From contig NZ_JANQJQ010000013.1 in NCBI RefSeq assembly GCF_028281565.1, positions 180,846 through 244,845 of the forward strand: a stretch of DNA of 64,000 nucleotides, given 5' to 3'. Of the stretch, positions 53,905 through 63,097 are shown piece by piece; positions within the stretch are counted from its first letter, which is position 1; each line of letters begins with the position of its first letter. Source of the stretch: Seonamhaeicola sp. GTDB taxonomy: Bacteria; Bacteroidota; Bacteroidia; Flavobacteriales; Flavobacteriaceae. The notes under the pieces were generated by a model. It was not told where the DNA came from, searched no databases, and saw nothing but the letters and a program-made list of their open reading frames with translations. A program made the position numbers and the translations under genes.

Positions 53905-54957
53905 TTATTTTAACAGTTCATTATCTTCGTCCAAAACGATTCTGTGTTCCTGGTTCGCTATTTGCCAGGCAGTAGCAAATACCAGTTGAGCTCTCCTTTG
54001 TAGTAACGGATAATCAATCTTATCAGGAGTATCTGTGGGTTTGTGATAATCGGCATGCTCACCATTAAAGTAGAAAATTACCGGAACACCTTTTGTCGCA
54101 AAATTGTAATGGTCTGACCTTGAATAATAGTTGTTACTTTCCCGTAGGGCATTGTATTTATAATCAAGATAAATATTGAAATAGGCCTCATTAACTTTTT
54201 CAGAGAGATAGTGTAATTCTTTGCTCAATCTATCTGAGCCAATTAAATAGATGTAGTCTTTGTTGTTTGTGTGTAAATCATCAACCCTTCCAATCATATC
54301 AATATTAAGGTCGGCAACCGTATTTTCAATAGGAAAAGCAGGATACATGGTATAGTATTCCGAGCCCTTTTTCCCTAATTCCTCAGCCGTAAAGTGAAGA
54401 AATAAAATGCTTCGTTTCGGGCCAAAACCTTCTTTTTTTGCTGTGTTAAAGGCCTGAGCCATTTCCATAAGGGCTACAGTGCCCGAACCATCGTCATCTG
54501 CTCCGTTGTTAATTTGTCCGTCGTCTTCAATTCCCAAATGATCCAAATGTGCAGATATAACCACTATTTCATCCGGCTTTTCCGAACCTTCAATAAAAGC
54601 TAAAACATTGTCTGTATCTTTTGTATTATTATTGAAGAAACCTGACGGAATGGTTTGAAAATAATTATCACCACCATAAGCAGATTCTATGTGTTCATTT
54701 TGGTAATACGTTTTTAAAAAATTAGCGGCTAATTGGTGCCCTTTTTCCCCGGCTTCCCTACCTTCAAACTCGTCCGAAGAAAAGGTGTAAAGATGTGTTT
54801 TTAATTCTTCGGATGTTATGGTATTAGCATATTTTACTACTGCCGCACTATCCACCAGTTGAATACTGTCTTTCAGGTTTTGAATTTTTGTAGTGTATCT
54901 TGGTGTGGCACAAGTGCCTACTAAGGTGAATGCAAAGAGTATGCAAAAGGTTTTCAT
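53905..54957 (-). CDS. M28 family metallopeptidase lipoprotein (copy 2)
   Basis: This 350-residue tandem paralogue of the next gene has the same zinc-site residues: ISAHLDHLG, NGADDDGSG, AEELG, NIDMIGR and SDHYNF. The N-terminus ends in LVGTCATPR, so Cys16 is the probable lipidation site. The two proteins share long identical phrases (VIFYFNGEHADYHKPTDTPDKI versus THADYHKPTDTPDKI), which indicates a fairly recent duplication. Periplasmic peptide breakdown is the likely role. Confidence 0.92.
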   Translation of the reverse strand: MKTFCILFAFTLVGTCATPRYTTKIQNLKDSIQLVDSAAVVKYANTITSEELKTHLYTFSSDEFEGREAGEKGHQLAANFLKTYYQNEHIESAYGGDNYFQTIPSGFFNNNTKDTDNVLAFIEGSEKPDEIVVISAHLDHLGIEDDGQINNGADDDGSGTVALMEMAQAFNTAKKEGFGPKRSILFLHFTAEELGKKGSEYYTMYPAFPIENTVADLNIDMIGRVDDLHTNNKDYIYLIGSDRLSKELHYLSEKVNEAYFNIYLDYKYNALRESNNYYSRSDHYNFATKGVPVIFYFNGEHADYHKPTDTPDKIDYPLLQRRAQLVFATAWQIANQEHRIVLDEDNELLK

Positions 54958-55064
54958 CTGTGATTAGTCAGTTTTAGTGTCAGATGGATTAATAGGCTAT
55001 TTTATGGCTTACTAATTTTAGTCTTGCCAAATATACAAATAACCGGGAAAAGCTTGCCTTATAA

Positions 55065-55427
55065 TTAGAGATCTTCTATTTCCGTTGCATCCATGTCAAA
55101 CTCATCTGCGTCTATGCCTTCCAACTCTTTAATAGCGTCTTCTTCTGATTTGATTTCAGTGGCTTCCAACGCTTTGGTGTCAGCTACTTCGGTTTTTGTG
55201 AATACGGCTTTGTAAGTGGTTATTGCTAATGCCATAATGGTTAAAAAGAAAGTGAATTGAATAATCTTTTTTACTTGTCCGGTTTTTTTTGAAAAATAAA
55301 AAGCCAGGAGTCCAAAAACAAGCGCTAAAACAGAAGGGATTATGGCTAAATTGGAAGCAGGTAAAACCGCTAATGAGATTGCTAAAAACGAAGCAATTAT
55401 TGCTAATATTGTGAAAAGTCTTCTCAT
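55065..55427 (-). CDS. Small membrane protein with acidic tail
   Basis: This 120-residue protein has three hydrophobic segments (about 3-23, 27-46 and 57-75), then a strongly acidic C-terminus (EDAIKELEGIDADEFDMDATEIEDL). It lies three bases after the DUF3108 gene, so they are co-transcribed. No family is recognised. An inner-membrane location is likely. Confidence 0.75.
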   Translation of the reverse strand: MRRLFTILAIIASFLAISLAVLPASNLAIIPSVLALVFGLLAFYFSKKTGQVKKIIQFTFFLTIMALAITTYKAVFTKTEVADTKALEATEIKSEEDAIKELEGIDADEFDMDATEIEDL

Positions 55428-55430
55428 AAT

Positions 55431-56195
55431 TTAAGATTTTAATCCGGTAGCCGATTTAATTTTTAACTCGCCGTTTCCAACGGGAATTTTAAATGTTCCG
55501 TAAACCATTATTTTGTTAGCGTCAGCGGTAAGCCATAGTAAATTATTATTACTGCCCTCTAAAACTTTTGATTGACTACCTATTGAAATTTTATAGCAGG
55601 TCTTTTTACCAATAGCAGTATTAATAGTTTCTTTGCCCAGGTACGTAATAGATGCTTTGGTCTCTTTTCTGTCAAAAACAATAGTGACTGTTTTTCTTTC
55701 TCCCTTTTGCATGGATTCGTAATTAAATAACCTGATATGGTACAAAGTGGAAACGATATCTTTGGTTCCGGGGTTAAACTTAAAATCCTTGTTTTCAACC
55801 TGATTGTTCTTTTTGGTTTGTACGGATTTGATCGTTTTGGTTTTATTACTGAAAGTGTATTTCATGGCTTTAAAATAACTACCTTCATTAATGTTTCGTT
55901 TGTATAGATACGGCGTTAAGGTTTTTGGGTTTACATAGCTTTCATACAGATCCCTGATCTTAAAAAAATGGTCCCATTTGCTATAAGTGGCCGCTGTACA
56001 TTTCAATCTTAAAAGTGTCGCTTTAGAGGTTTGCACATTACTGGTTTCCATAGTTACCTGGGCAATATCATTAAGGATCCCTGACATGTTGTATGAAGCC
56101 GTATAAACAAGCTTTTCACCCGGAGCTATAGCAGTATTTTGAGCGTTTACGGAGCCAGACCATAAAAAAATGAGTAGGAGTAGAATACGCGTCAT
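55431..56195 (-). CDS. DUF3108 family periplasmic protein
   Basis: This 254-residue protein starts at ATG 56195 (MTRILLLLIFLW). A longer frame adds 19 residues without signal character. The signal peptide ends at VNAQ. DUF3108 landmarks are PGEKLVYTASYNMSGILNDIAQVTMET, the FKIRDLYESYVNPKTLTPYLYKRNI segment and the closing GNGELKIKSA strand. Predicted beta-rich and periplasmic; the function is unknown. It forms an operon with the small membrane protein downstream. Confidence 0.85.
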   Translation of the reverse strand: MTRILLLLIFLWSGSVNAQNTAIAPGEKLVYTASYNMSGILNDIAQVTMETSNVQTSKATLLRLKCTAATYSKWDHFFKIRDLYESYVNPKTLTPYLYKRNINEGSYFKAMKYTFSNKTKTIKSVQTKKNNQVENKDFKFNPGTKDIVSTLYHIRLFNYESMQKGERKTVTIVFDRKETKASITYLGKETINTAIGKKTCYKISIGSQSKVLEGSNNNLLWLTADANKIMVYGTFKIPVGNGELKIKSATGLKS

Positions 56196-56374
56196 ATAAA
56201 ATGATTTATGGCTTATAAGTTTCGTTGAACATTTATTATGCCGAAAATACAATGCTTTAGATTATTTTGCTAATTTTTTGTTATGATAACGTAATCTGTT
56301 GTGTAACTGATAATTGTCATAGTTTTAAATGGTATTTGAAATTATATTTACGTATCATCAATATTTATGTAGTT

Positions 56375-57226
56375 ATGAAAACCATCTTATTGCCTACAGA
56401 TTTTTCTAAAAATTCTATCAATGCAATTAACTACGCTACAGAGTTGTTTAAAAATGAAATATGCAATTTTTATATTCTGAATGTTCAGAAAGCGTCTTCA
56501 TTTATTTCAGATGATATGATGGTGGTTTCGTCATCTGCTACTATTTATTCAACGTTAATTGATGCTGCTAAAAAATCAATTTCTAATATCATTTCCAGCA
56601 TTGAAGTAAGTCAGAAGAATGATAAACATCAATTTTTTTCTATTGTAGATTACGATAACTTTATTGATTCTATAAACCAAACATCAGAGAAACACCAGGT
56701 GGATTTGATAATTATGGGTACAAAGGGAGCTTCCGGATTACAACGTGTACTTTTTGGAAGTAATACCGCCAGGGTTATGCAACGTTGCCATACACCTGTT
56801 TTGGCAATTCCGGAAGGATGCAAGTATGCACCATTGCATAAGATAGCTTTTACAACCAACCATATAAACCTGTTTACTATTGAAGAGTTGCAAGCCTTGA
56901 AAACGGTTTTAGAGCTTTGGAACTCCAAGCTCTATATCTTGCATGTTGCAGATGAGCATCATTTGGCACAGAAGCAATTGCAAAACATGGATTTTTTTGA
57001 TACTTATTTCCCTGATGCCGTACATGATTATATTGATGTAAACACTAAAGATATGTTTGATACTGTTCATCGGTATATAGCGGATAACAGTATTGATATG
57101 TTAGCCATGATCAGTGAAAAACATTCATTTTTAGAACGTTTATTCACCCGGCATGCTTTAGAAACCTTTGCTTTTAGTATTGATGTTCCTTTTTTGGTGA
57201 TGGAAAGTACGTCCAATAAATTCTAA
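56375..57226 (+). CDS. Universal stress protein, tandem UspA domains
   Basis: This 283-residue protein starts at ATG 56375 (MKTILLPTDFSKNS); the open frame upstream has no signal of coding. The first UspA domain keeps the ATP-binding pattern GTKGASGLQRVLFGSNTARVM (G-x2-G-x9-G-S/T). The second domain (about 155-283) has lost it. Such proteins respond to anaerobiosis, redox and starvation. It converges on the cyclase-globin gene, with three bases between the stops, so it may belong to the same physiological module. Confidence 0.88.
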   Translation: MKTILLPTDFSKNSINAINYATELFKNEICNFYILNVQKASSFISDDMMVVSSSATIYSTLIDAAKKSISNIISSIEVSQKNDKHQFFSIVDYDNFIDSINQTSEKHQVDLIIMGTKGASGLQRVLFGSNTARVMQRCHTPVLAIPEGCKYAPLHKIAFTTNHINLFTIEELQALKTVLELWNSKLYILHVADEHHLAQKQLQNMDFFDTYFPDAVHDYIDVNTKDMFDTVHRYIADNSIDMLAMISEKHSFLERLFTRHALETFAFSIDVPFLVMESTSNKF

Positions 57227-57229
57227 TCG

Positions 57230-58558
57230 CTATTTGGCATAACGTCTCATTTCGGAGGTAACTGTTTCCAGGGCCTGTTTCCAGGCACTAAGTAATTTGT
57301 CGTTACATAAATCCCCAAGTTCTTCCCGGATGGTTTCCATAAGGCATTCCAGAACAACGGGATAATGTGCTTCATGAACGCCGTAACGCACATGACTTTC
57401 ACCCAAAAGTTTGAGCCCCATGGCCAAATGTTCCGGCCTGCTCATGGAGTAAACAATACCACCCAGCATATGTGTTAAAAGCCTTCCCTGGGAGGCCATG
57501 TTATTTTTGAACAGGGCTCTGGCTTCAGGTGCTTTTGTAAATACTTTATCATAGAATTTACTGGCAAAAGCATCTTCATTTCTCAGTAAATAATCAAGGG
57601 ACTGCTGTAGCTCCAATTGAATATCCATGTCCTTAAAGCCAAATAATTCATACAGTAGGGTAGCATGATCATGCCCGGCCATTTGGTTGCTAAAAGAGCG
57701 CCCAATGTCTAAAGTATCAGCGGGAATACTTTTGAAGACAGCATCTGATATTAAAATGTCAGTGCCTGCTTCTTTATTATAAGATTGGATTCTGCTGGCT
57801 GTGTTTACCGGATCGCCTACAACGGCAAATTGTTTATGCTTAGGATGTCCCAAATGACCTATATAAGCCCTGCCGAAGTTAATACCAATCCCCATTTTTA
57901 TGTTGACGTCAAAATCCACCAGCTCAATGTGATTAAGCCGTTCAATAGCATACTGCATTCCTAATGCAGCTCTTACGGCATCCTTACAGTTTTTACTTTT
58001 CATACCACCTGAAACACCAAACAAGCCAATGATTTCATCGCCAACATACTGATAAATCACACCGTTATTGATAAGGATAGGGTCGCCTAAAACCGTATAA
58101 AATCTGTTTAATATGTGAGCCACATCAAAGGAGCTGTTTTCCGAAGCTAATTTTGTAAATCCTCTGATATCACAAAATAAGATGGCTATCGGACGTTCTT
58201 CCGCGATGCCCTCGGGAATGGTTTCCAATTGCAATCTATTGATCTCAGAATTGATCCATACCAAACGCTGAATGCTTACATCACCTTTGGCATAACATTG
58301 ACAAGCCAATCTTATAGAAGGGTCCCACTTACGAATTCTGGCCGTTTCCTGTTCTTTTAAGGTTCTTGGGTTTAAGTTACTGTGCCCGTCCATGACCCTG
58401 ATACGGCAAGTGGTGCATTGCCCATTTCCGCCACATTCATGAATGTGTGGAATTTGATTCATAATGGAACACTCTAAAAGTGTAGTATCAAGGTCATGAT
58501 GCTCAACCTGTTGATTGATTCCGGTATAGGTGATTACGGGTGTTTTAACTTCTGGCAT
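57230..58558 (-). CDS. [2Fe-2S]-nucleotide cyclase-globin fusion protein
   Basis: This is a 442-residue three-domain cytoplasmic protein. Residues 1-105 are a [2Fe-2S] ferredoxin: Cys42-x5-Cys48-x2-Cys51, with Cys86 (or 88) as fourth ligand. Residues 118-310 are a class III nucleotide cyclase: metal Asp130 in FCDIRGF and Asp174 in QYVGDE, and transition-state Asn252/Arg256 in VNTASR. Residues 313-440 are a globin of flavohaemoglobin type: Tyr336 (B10), Gln357 (E7) and proximal His389 in ESHVRYGV. The adenine-selecting Lys is Gln170, and the DYT Asp/Thr positions read Gln243/Ala245, so ATP versus GTP use is open. It likely makes a cyclic nucleotide in response to redox state or to O2/NO (inferred). 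It lies 185 bases after the PFOR gene. Confidence 0.9.
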   Translation of the reverse strand: MPEVKTPVITYTGINQQVEHHDLDTTLLECSIMNQIPHIHECGGNGQCTTCRIRVMDGHSNLNPRTLKEQETARIRKWDPSIRLACQCYAKGDVSIQRLVWINSEINRLQLETIPEGIAEERPIAILFCDIRGFTKLASENSSFDVAHILNRFYTVLGDPILINNGVIYQYVGDEIIGLFGVSGGMKSKNCKDAVRAALGMQYAIERLNHIELVDFDVNIKMGIGINFGRAYIGHLGHPKHKQFAVVGDPVNTASRIQSYNKEAGTDILISDAVFKSIPADTLDIGRSFSNQMAGHDHATLLYELFGFKDMDIQLELQQSLDYLLRNEDAFASKFYDKVFTKAPEARALFKNNMASQGRLLTHMLGGIVYSMSRPEHLAMGLKLLGESHVRYGVHEAHYPVVLECLMETIREELGDLCNDKLLSAWKQALETVTSEMRRYAK

Positions 58559-58743
58559 TTTAACAAGGATTATAGTTATTTGTTAGTTGCTAAATAAACT
58601 TTTTAGGGAGTACATCAGGAACAAGCTGATCTCAGTGATGCTTTCTAAACTTTAAGTTGTAAATAGGATAATACCCAGTATTAGAAGATTTATAATAATA
58701 CTAAATGATACAATATTTATATGTCTTGTTTTGTGAATTGTTT

Positions 58744-61700
58744 TCATGACTCATGCCTTAATATGTTTTGAAATTTTTTATTCTGAAGAAGTTTGGCTCT
58801 ATTGATAGGAGTGCTTGCCGAATGCACAAGGTACTTGTTAAACCTGGTATCAACCTGTTTCTGGATAGCTCTCATCCGGGATTTAAACTCATCAGGGTTA
58901 GTGCTTAATAGTTTTGAAAAACGCTTTTCTTTTTTCAGATAATCTTCAATCTTTATTGAGGGGATATCAGAATCCAGTTGCAACGTGTTTAACCTGTTTT
59001 CTGCCCGCCTGGGGTCATTTCTATATAACAACCATTGTCCTGAGTTAACGGCTGCTTTATGATATTGACCGGGGTTTTTCATATCAATACCATGTGAATC
59101 ACTATGACAATAGGCTATTATAATGGATGGGCCGTCAAAACTTTCAGCTTCATTAAAGGCTTTTAAGGTTTGTTCCTGATCGGCTCCAATAGCCACTGAT
59201 GCCACATAAACATTGTCATAGTTCATGGCCAATAAGCCCAAATCTTTCTTTTGCTTTTGTTTTCCGTTGAAGGCGAATTTAGCCTGGGCTCCAAAAGGCG
59301 TAGCTTTTGAAGCTTGTCCGCCGGTGTTATCATAAACTTCGTTATCTAAAATCAAAATATTTACGTTCTCACCGGAAGCTATTACGTGATCTATACCGCT
59401 ATAACCAATATCATAGGCCCAACCGTCGCCGCCAACAATCCAAACGCTTTTTTTAATTAAAGCATCGCATGAATTAAGCAGCTCTTTGGCTTTCGGAGTA
59501 TTAAATTTTTGCAGTGCTTTTTTTAGTTGTAATACCTTTTGCTTTTGCTCGTTTATTTTAAATTCGGTGTCCTGTGTATTATTTAAAATATCAAAAGCTA
59601 ATTCAAAGCCTACTTGAAATGATAACGCCTCCACTAATTGTTTTGCCTGCTGCTCTTGTTGATTGGCAGATAGTCTAAAACCTAAACCAAATTCGGCATT
59701 ATCTTCAAAGAGGGAGTTGGACCAGGCAGGACCTTTACCGTCTTTATTTTTTGCCCAGGGTGTTGTTGGCAAAGTACCTCCAAAAATAGAACTTGCGCCG
59801 GTTGCATTAGCAACTAAAAGTCTTTCCCCAAACAATTGCGACATAAGTTTTAAATAGGATGCTTCACCACAACCTTCAACACCAATTGAATATTTGAATA
59901 AAGGTTCCTGCAACTGTTGTTGACTCACCTTTAATGTATCAATTAAATTTCTATCCAGTTCCGGAATGGTCTCAAAATAATTCCAGTTAGTTTTTTGTTC
60001 ATTATAAATGTTTTCAGTTTTTTCCGGTTTTAGTGCTTTTACAGGACAGGCATCCACACAGTTATTGCAACCGTTACACTGATCCGCATTAATTTGAATG
60101 GTATAATGCATCAAATCAAAATCTTTTGAGATCACATGTTTAAAATCTTCGGGAGCATGATTCAAATGGCTACCGTCAAAAGCTTTAATTCTTAAAGCTG
60201 CTTGTGGACAAGCCATACTACAGGCGCCACATTGGGTGCAGGCTTCTGTATCCCATTTGGGGAGGTATTCCGAATTTTGAACAGGATTGAATTTTGAAGT
60301 ATTACTTTCATAAGTGCCATCTATTGGTAATAAGCTTACCGGAATATCATTGCCTTCGTTATTCAATAATTTCCCTAAAAGTGAACGGCTAAACTGTGCA
60401 TCATCATCCAAAGAAACAGGGTCTTTTTTGTTCACAGAGTATGTGTCAACTTTATAAATAAAATCGTTTAGATTATAGATGGATTCAGAATAACTCAAAT
60501 CGCTTTTAAGAGCTAAAAAGCAAGCGTGTAATTCTGAAATGTTTTCATTTTTAAGTATATCCAGTTTTACAATGTCATTAACATTCACGATAAGTAAATT
60601 AATGTGCTTTGATATGATGTCTCTTTGGATATTAACCGATACTGATTGCCAGAAAGCTTTAGACGTTAGTGAAGAATTAACCAGTAGGGTGCCTCCTGGT
60701 TTTAAATTTTTTAAAGTGCTGTCGTTTAAGGTGAAGTTAGCTTGCTGGCAACCAATAAAATCGGCATGTTCTATTAAATAGGGTGCCTTTACAGGGGTTT
60801 TGTCAATGCGTAAATGGGCCGCGTTAAAGGTGTTGGATTTTTTGTAATCGCATTGAACATACCCTTGAATAAAAGTATTTTCCTTTTTTGAAATAAGCTT
60901 TAAAGTGTTTGTGAAACTTTCGGCTTCTTTGGTGTTTTTATTTTGATAAAATATAGCCTGGTAACTGCTGTTATCAATTTGAATGGATTCTGTAACATTT
61001 AAACTCAAATTCATAACGTCGTCATTGATACCAACGGTGAAATTATTTTTAGGTTGATCTTGTTTTAAATTGTTGAAAATAGCGTTTACCATATCTGGTG
61101 TAAATTCTTTTGAAGACAGGCCGTATCTGCCGCCTACAACTTTAGGGAAGCTTGTTAATTTATTGTTTTGATATGCTTCGGTAACTGATTTTAAAATATC
61201 CAAATACAATGGCTCTCCATTGGAACCGGCTTCTTTAGTCCGGTCTAAAACGGCAATGGATCTTAGCGTTTTTGGTAAAGCCTGTAGTAAGTGTTTTGTA
61301 CTAAACGGTCTGAATAACCTAACTTTTATTAGGCCGAATTTATTTCCTTTTTTATTTAAGTGCCGGATAGTTTTTTCAATAGTCTCTGTTGAAGATGCCA
61401 TAGAAATAATAATATGTTCTGCATCAGGATGTCCGACATAATCGAATAATTTATACTGTCTGTTGGTTAATGAGGCGAAAGTATCCATATGTTTTTGAAC
61501 AATATCCGGACAAGCTTCGTAAAGCGGATTTACAGCTTCTCTACTTTGGAAGAAGACATCCGGTCCTTGAGAAGTTCCTCTAACAACGGGATGGTTAGGA
61601 TTTAAGGCGTTGGTTCTGTGTTTTTTAATAGTCTTTTCGTCCATCATAAATTGAATGGTCTCATCAGAAATGGCTTCAATTGTTGAGACTTCATGAGAGG

Positions 61701-62229
61701 TTCTAAAGCCATCAAAGAAGTGCACAAATGGAATACGGGATTTCAGTGTTGCTGCCTGAGCTATAAGTGCAAAATCCTGTGCTTCCTGTACGGATGCGCT
61801 ACCTAGCATGGCATATCCTGATTGACGAACTGCCATAATATCACTGTGATCACCAAAAATGGAAAGAGCATGAGTTGCAACGCTTCTGGTAGCCACATGA
61901 ATCACATTAGGGGTTAGTTCACCGGCAATTTTATACATATTTGGAAGCATCAACAGTAAACCTTGTGATGCTGTGAAAGTAGTTGATAGAGAACCGGTTT
62001 GCAAGGCACCGTGCATGGCTCCGGCAACACCTGCTTCGCTTTGCATTTGAAAAGCCTTGGGAACATTTCCAAAACAGTTCGGTTTGTTTTCAGCGGACCA
62101 TTGCTCAACCAATTCGCTCATTTCAGAAGCCGGAGTGATGGGATAAATAGGAAACACCTCATTGGTTTTATAGGCAATTCTGGCGACTGCCTGATTGGCG
62201 TTGGTGATATGCTGTGTTGAAGTTTTCAT
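58744..62229 (-). CDS. nifJ: Pyruvate:ferredoxin oxidoreductase homologue lacking proximal cluster ligands
   Basis: This 1161-residue single-chain PFOR decarboxylates pyruvate with CoA to acetyl-CoA. Pocket residues Thr32, Glu65, Arg115 and Asn968 match those of characterised PFORs, and TPP binding is shown by GDGWAYD and DNTGGQ. The ferredoxin-like domain has two full 4Fe-4S motifs (Cys664/667/670/674 and Cys718/721/724/728). The proximal cluster normally uses CxxC, ATGC and SHC. Here these read Val784-x2-Cys787, ATGA with Ala812, and CHS with Ser1043, so only one of four ligands remains. The electron route or the redox partner must differ. It lies between osmC and the cyclase-globin gene on the same strand. 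Confidence 0.9.
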   Translation of the reverse strand: MKTSTQHITNANQAVARIAYKTNEVFPIYPITPASEMSELVEQWSAENKPNCFGNVPKAFQMQSEAGVAGAMHGALQTGSLSTTFTASQGLLLMLPNMYKIAGELTPNVIHVATRSVATHALSIFGDHSDIMAVRQSGYAMLGSASVQEAQDFALIAQAATLKSRIPFVHFFDGFRTSHEVSTIEAISDETIQFMMDEKTIKKHRTNALNPNHPVVRGTSQGPDVFFQSREAVNPLYEACPDIVQKHMDTFASLTNRQYKLFDYVGHPDAEHIIISMASSTETIEKTIRHLNKKGNKFGLIKVRLFRPFSTKHLLQALPKTLRSIAVLDRTKEAGSNGEPLYLDILKSVTEAYQNNKLTSFPKVVGGRYGLSSKEFTPDMVNAIFNNLKQDQPKNNFTVGINDDVMNLSLNVTESIQIDNSSYQAIFYQNKNTKEAESFTNTLKLISKKENTFIQGYVQCDYKKSNTFNAAHLRIDKTPVKAPYLIEHADFIGCQQANFTLNDSTLKNLKPGGTLLVNSSLTSKAFWQSVSVNIQRDIISKHINLLIVNVNDIVKLDILKNENISELHACFLALKSDLSYSESIYNLNDFIYKVDTYSVNKKDPVSLDDDAQFSRSLLGKLLNNEGNDIPVSLLPIDGTYESNTSKFNPVQNSEYLPKWDTEACTQCGACSMACPQAALRIKAFDGSHLNHAPEDFKHVISKDFDLMHYTIQINADQCNGCNNCVDACPVKALKPEKTENIYNEQKTNWNYFETIPELDRNLIDTLKVSQQQLQEPLFKYSIGVEGCGEASYLKLMSQLFGERLLVANATGASSIFGGTLPTTPWAKNKDGKGPAWSNSLFEDNAEFGLGFRLSANQQEQQAKQLVEALSFQVGFELAFDILNNTQDTEFKINEQKQKVLQLKKALQKFNTPKAKELLNSCDALIKKSVWIVGGDGWAYDIGYSGIDHVIASGENVNILILDNEVYDNTGGQASKATPFGAQAKFAFNGKQKQKKDLGLLAMNYDNVYVASVAIGADQEQTLKAFNEAESFDGPSIIIAYCHSDSHGIDMKNPGQYHKAAVNSGQWLLYRNDPRRAENRLNTLQLDSDIPSIKIEDYLKKEKRFSKLLSTNPDEFKSRMRAIQKQVDTRFNKYLVHSASTPINRAKLLQNKKFQNILRHES

Positions 62230-62260
62230 GTTTTGGTGTTGAGATAAGTTTTGATTGATG

Positions 62261-62397
62261 AAAATGAGGGTATTTAAAAGACTTATTTACGTTGTCAGGT
62301 TGAGCTTGTCGAAACCTTTACTGGATCGTTAATGATTTGAAACATTTCGACAGCGCTCAATGTGACATAGGATTTAATTTTTAAAAACCCTCATTTT
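62261..62397. repeat. REP element inside a long inverted repeat
   Basis: Bases 62261-62279 and 62379-62397 are inverted copies (18 of 19). Inside, GTCAGGTTGAGCTTGTCGAAA and TTTCGACAGCGCTCAATGTGAC form a second nested pair. The unit fills the osmC-PFOR spacer and has the shape of a small non-autonomous element, or of a long mRNA hairpin that could set the ratio of the two gene products. Confidence 0.65.
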
Positions 62398-62410
62398 TAA
62401 GGTTGGGTTA

Positions 62411-62965
62411 CTACTGTTTTACAATTTCTATCTTAACAGGAGTTGGGTTGCTGATCATGTCAAATACCGGAGAAAATTTAGCTAAGTTCTCAAGTTGCTC
62501 AGCAGTAGCATCCGATTTAACTTTTAATTGCATGGTGATACCATCAAAACCGGTTCTTACTTCGGGATCTAATCCTAAGAAACCGTGTAAATCAGCTGTT
62601 CCTTTAATAGTGGATTCCGCACCTTCAATGTCGATACCGTTAGCGGCAGCGTGGTAAACCATAGCACCTGTTAAACAAGAGCTTAATGCATGTAATACAA
62701 CTTCCGGTGGGGTAGCAGCTTCATCTTCCCCTAATAATACTTGTGGGTGGCTACATTCCATAGTGAAAGTTTCTTCACGAGTAGTGTCTTCCTGACCGGC
62801 ACCATAGAAGCCTTTAATACTGGACACACAATGTCCGCCATCAATCCAATTGTTTTTAGCTCTAAACTCAAATTTTGCTAAATCCGGTTGTTCTTGAATG
62901 TGACCGATAGTTTCTACTAATTGATCTACGTTTACGCCGTTTTTTACATTTGCTGTGTTAATCAT
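62411..62965 (-). CDS. OsmC/Ohr family redox protein
   Basis: This 184-residue protein ends in the family signature ATPPEVVLHALSSCLTGAMVYHAAANGI, with the reactive Cys97. Cys46 and Cys71 are candidates for the partner thiol. OsmC-like proteins reduce organic hydroperoxides or other thiol-reactive compounds. It is the first gene behind the sigma-54 promoter and is followed after 181 bases by the PFOR gene. A peroxide-protective role for the Fe-S enzymes of the operon is inferred. Confidence 0.88.
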   Translation of the reverse strand: MINTANVKNGVNVDQLVETIGHIQEQPDLAKFEFRAKNNWIDGGHCVSSIKGFYGAGQEDTTREETFTMECSHPQVLLGEDEAATPPEVVLHALSSCLTGAMVYHAAANGIDIEGAESTIKGTADLHGFLGLDPEVRTGFDGITMQLKVKSDATAEQLENLAKFSPVFDMISNPTPVKIEIVKQ

Positions 62966-63021
62966 GTTTTCTAAAATTTAAATTGTTAATAATTGATTTT
63001 TCAAAATGTTTGACTTGTTTA

Positions 63022-63039
63022 ATGCTATTGCCGTGCCAA
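63022..63039 (-). promoter_or_regulatory. Sigma-54 (-24/-12) promoter of osmC-nifJ operon
   Basis: On the minus strand TTGGCACGGCAATAGCAT matches YTGGCACGrNNNTTGCW except for one base (TAGC for TTGC). It lies 57 bases upstream of the osmC ATG. A sigma-54 activator gene is encoded immediately upstream, and three repeated boxes stand at enhancer distance, which strongly supports the call. Confidence 0.82.
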
Positions 63040-63097
63040 ACTATTTAAATTATTGTAAATCAATTAGTTGTGTTTAAATTTAGGAATTAAAATATTA

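Noticed and set aside
56267-56374. N-terminal extension of the universal stress protein
   Set aside because: The first 36 codons are rich in Cys, Tyr and Ile and do not match the family; the UspA fold begins exactly at ATG 56375.
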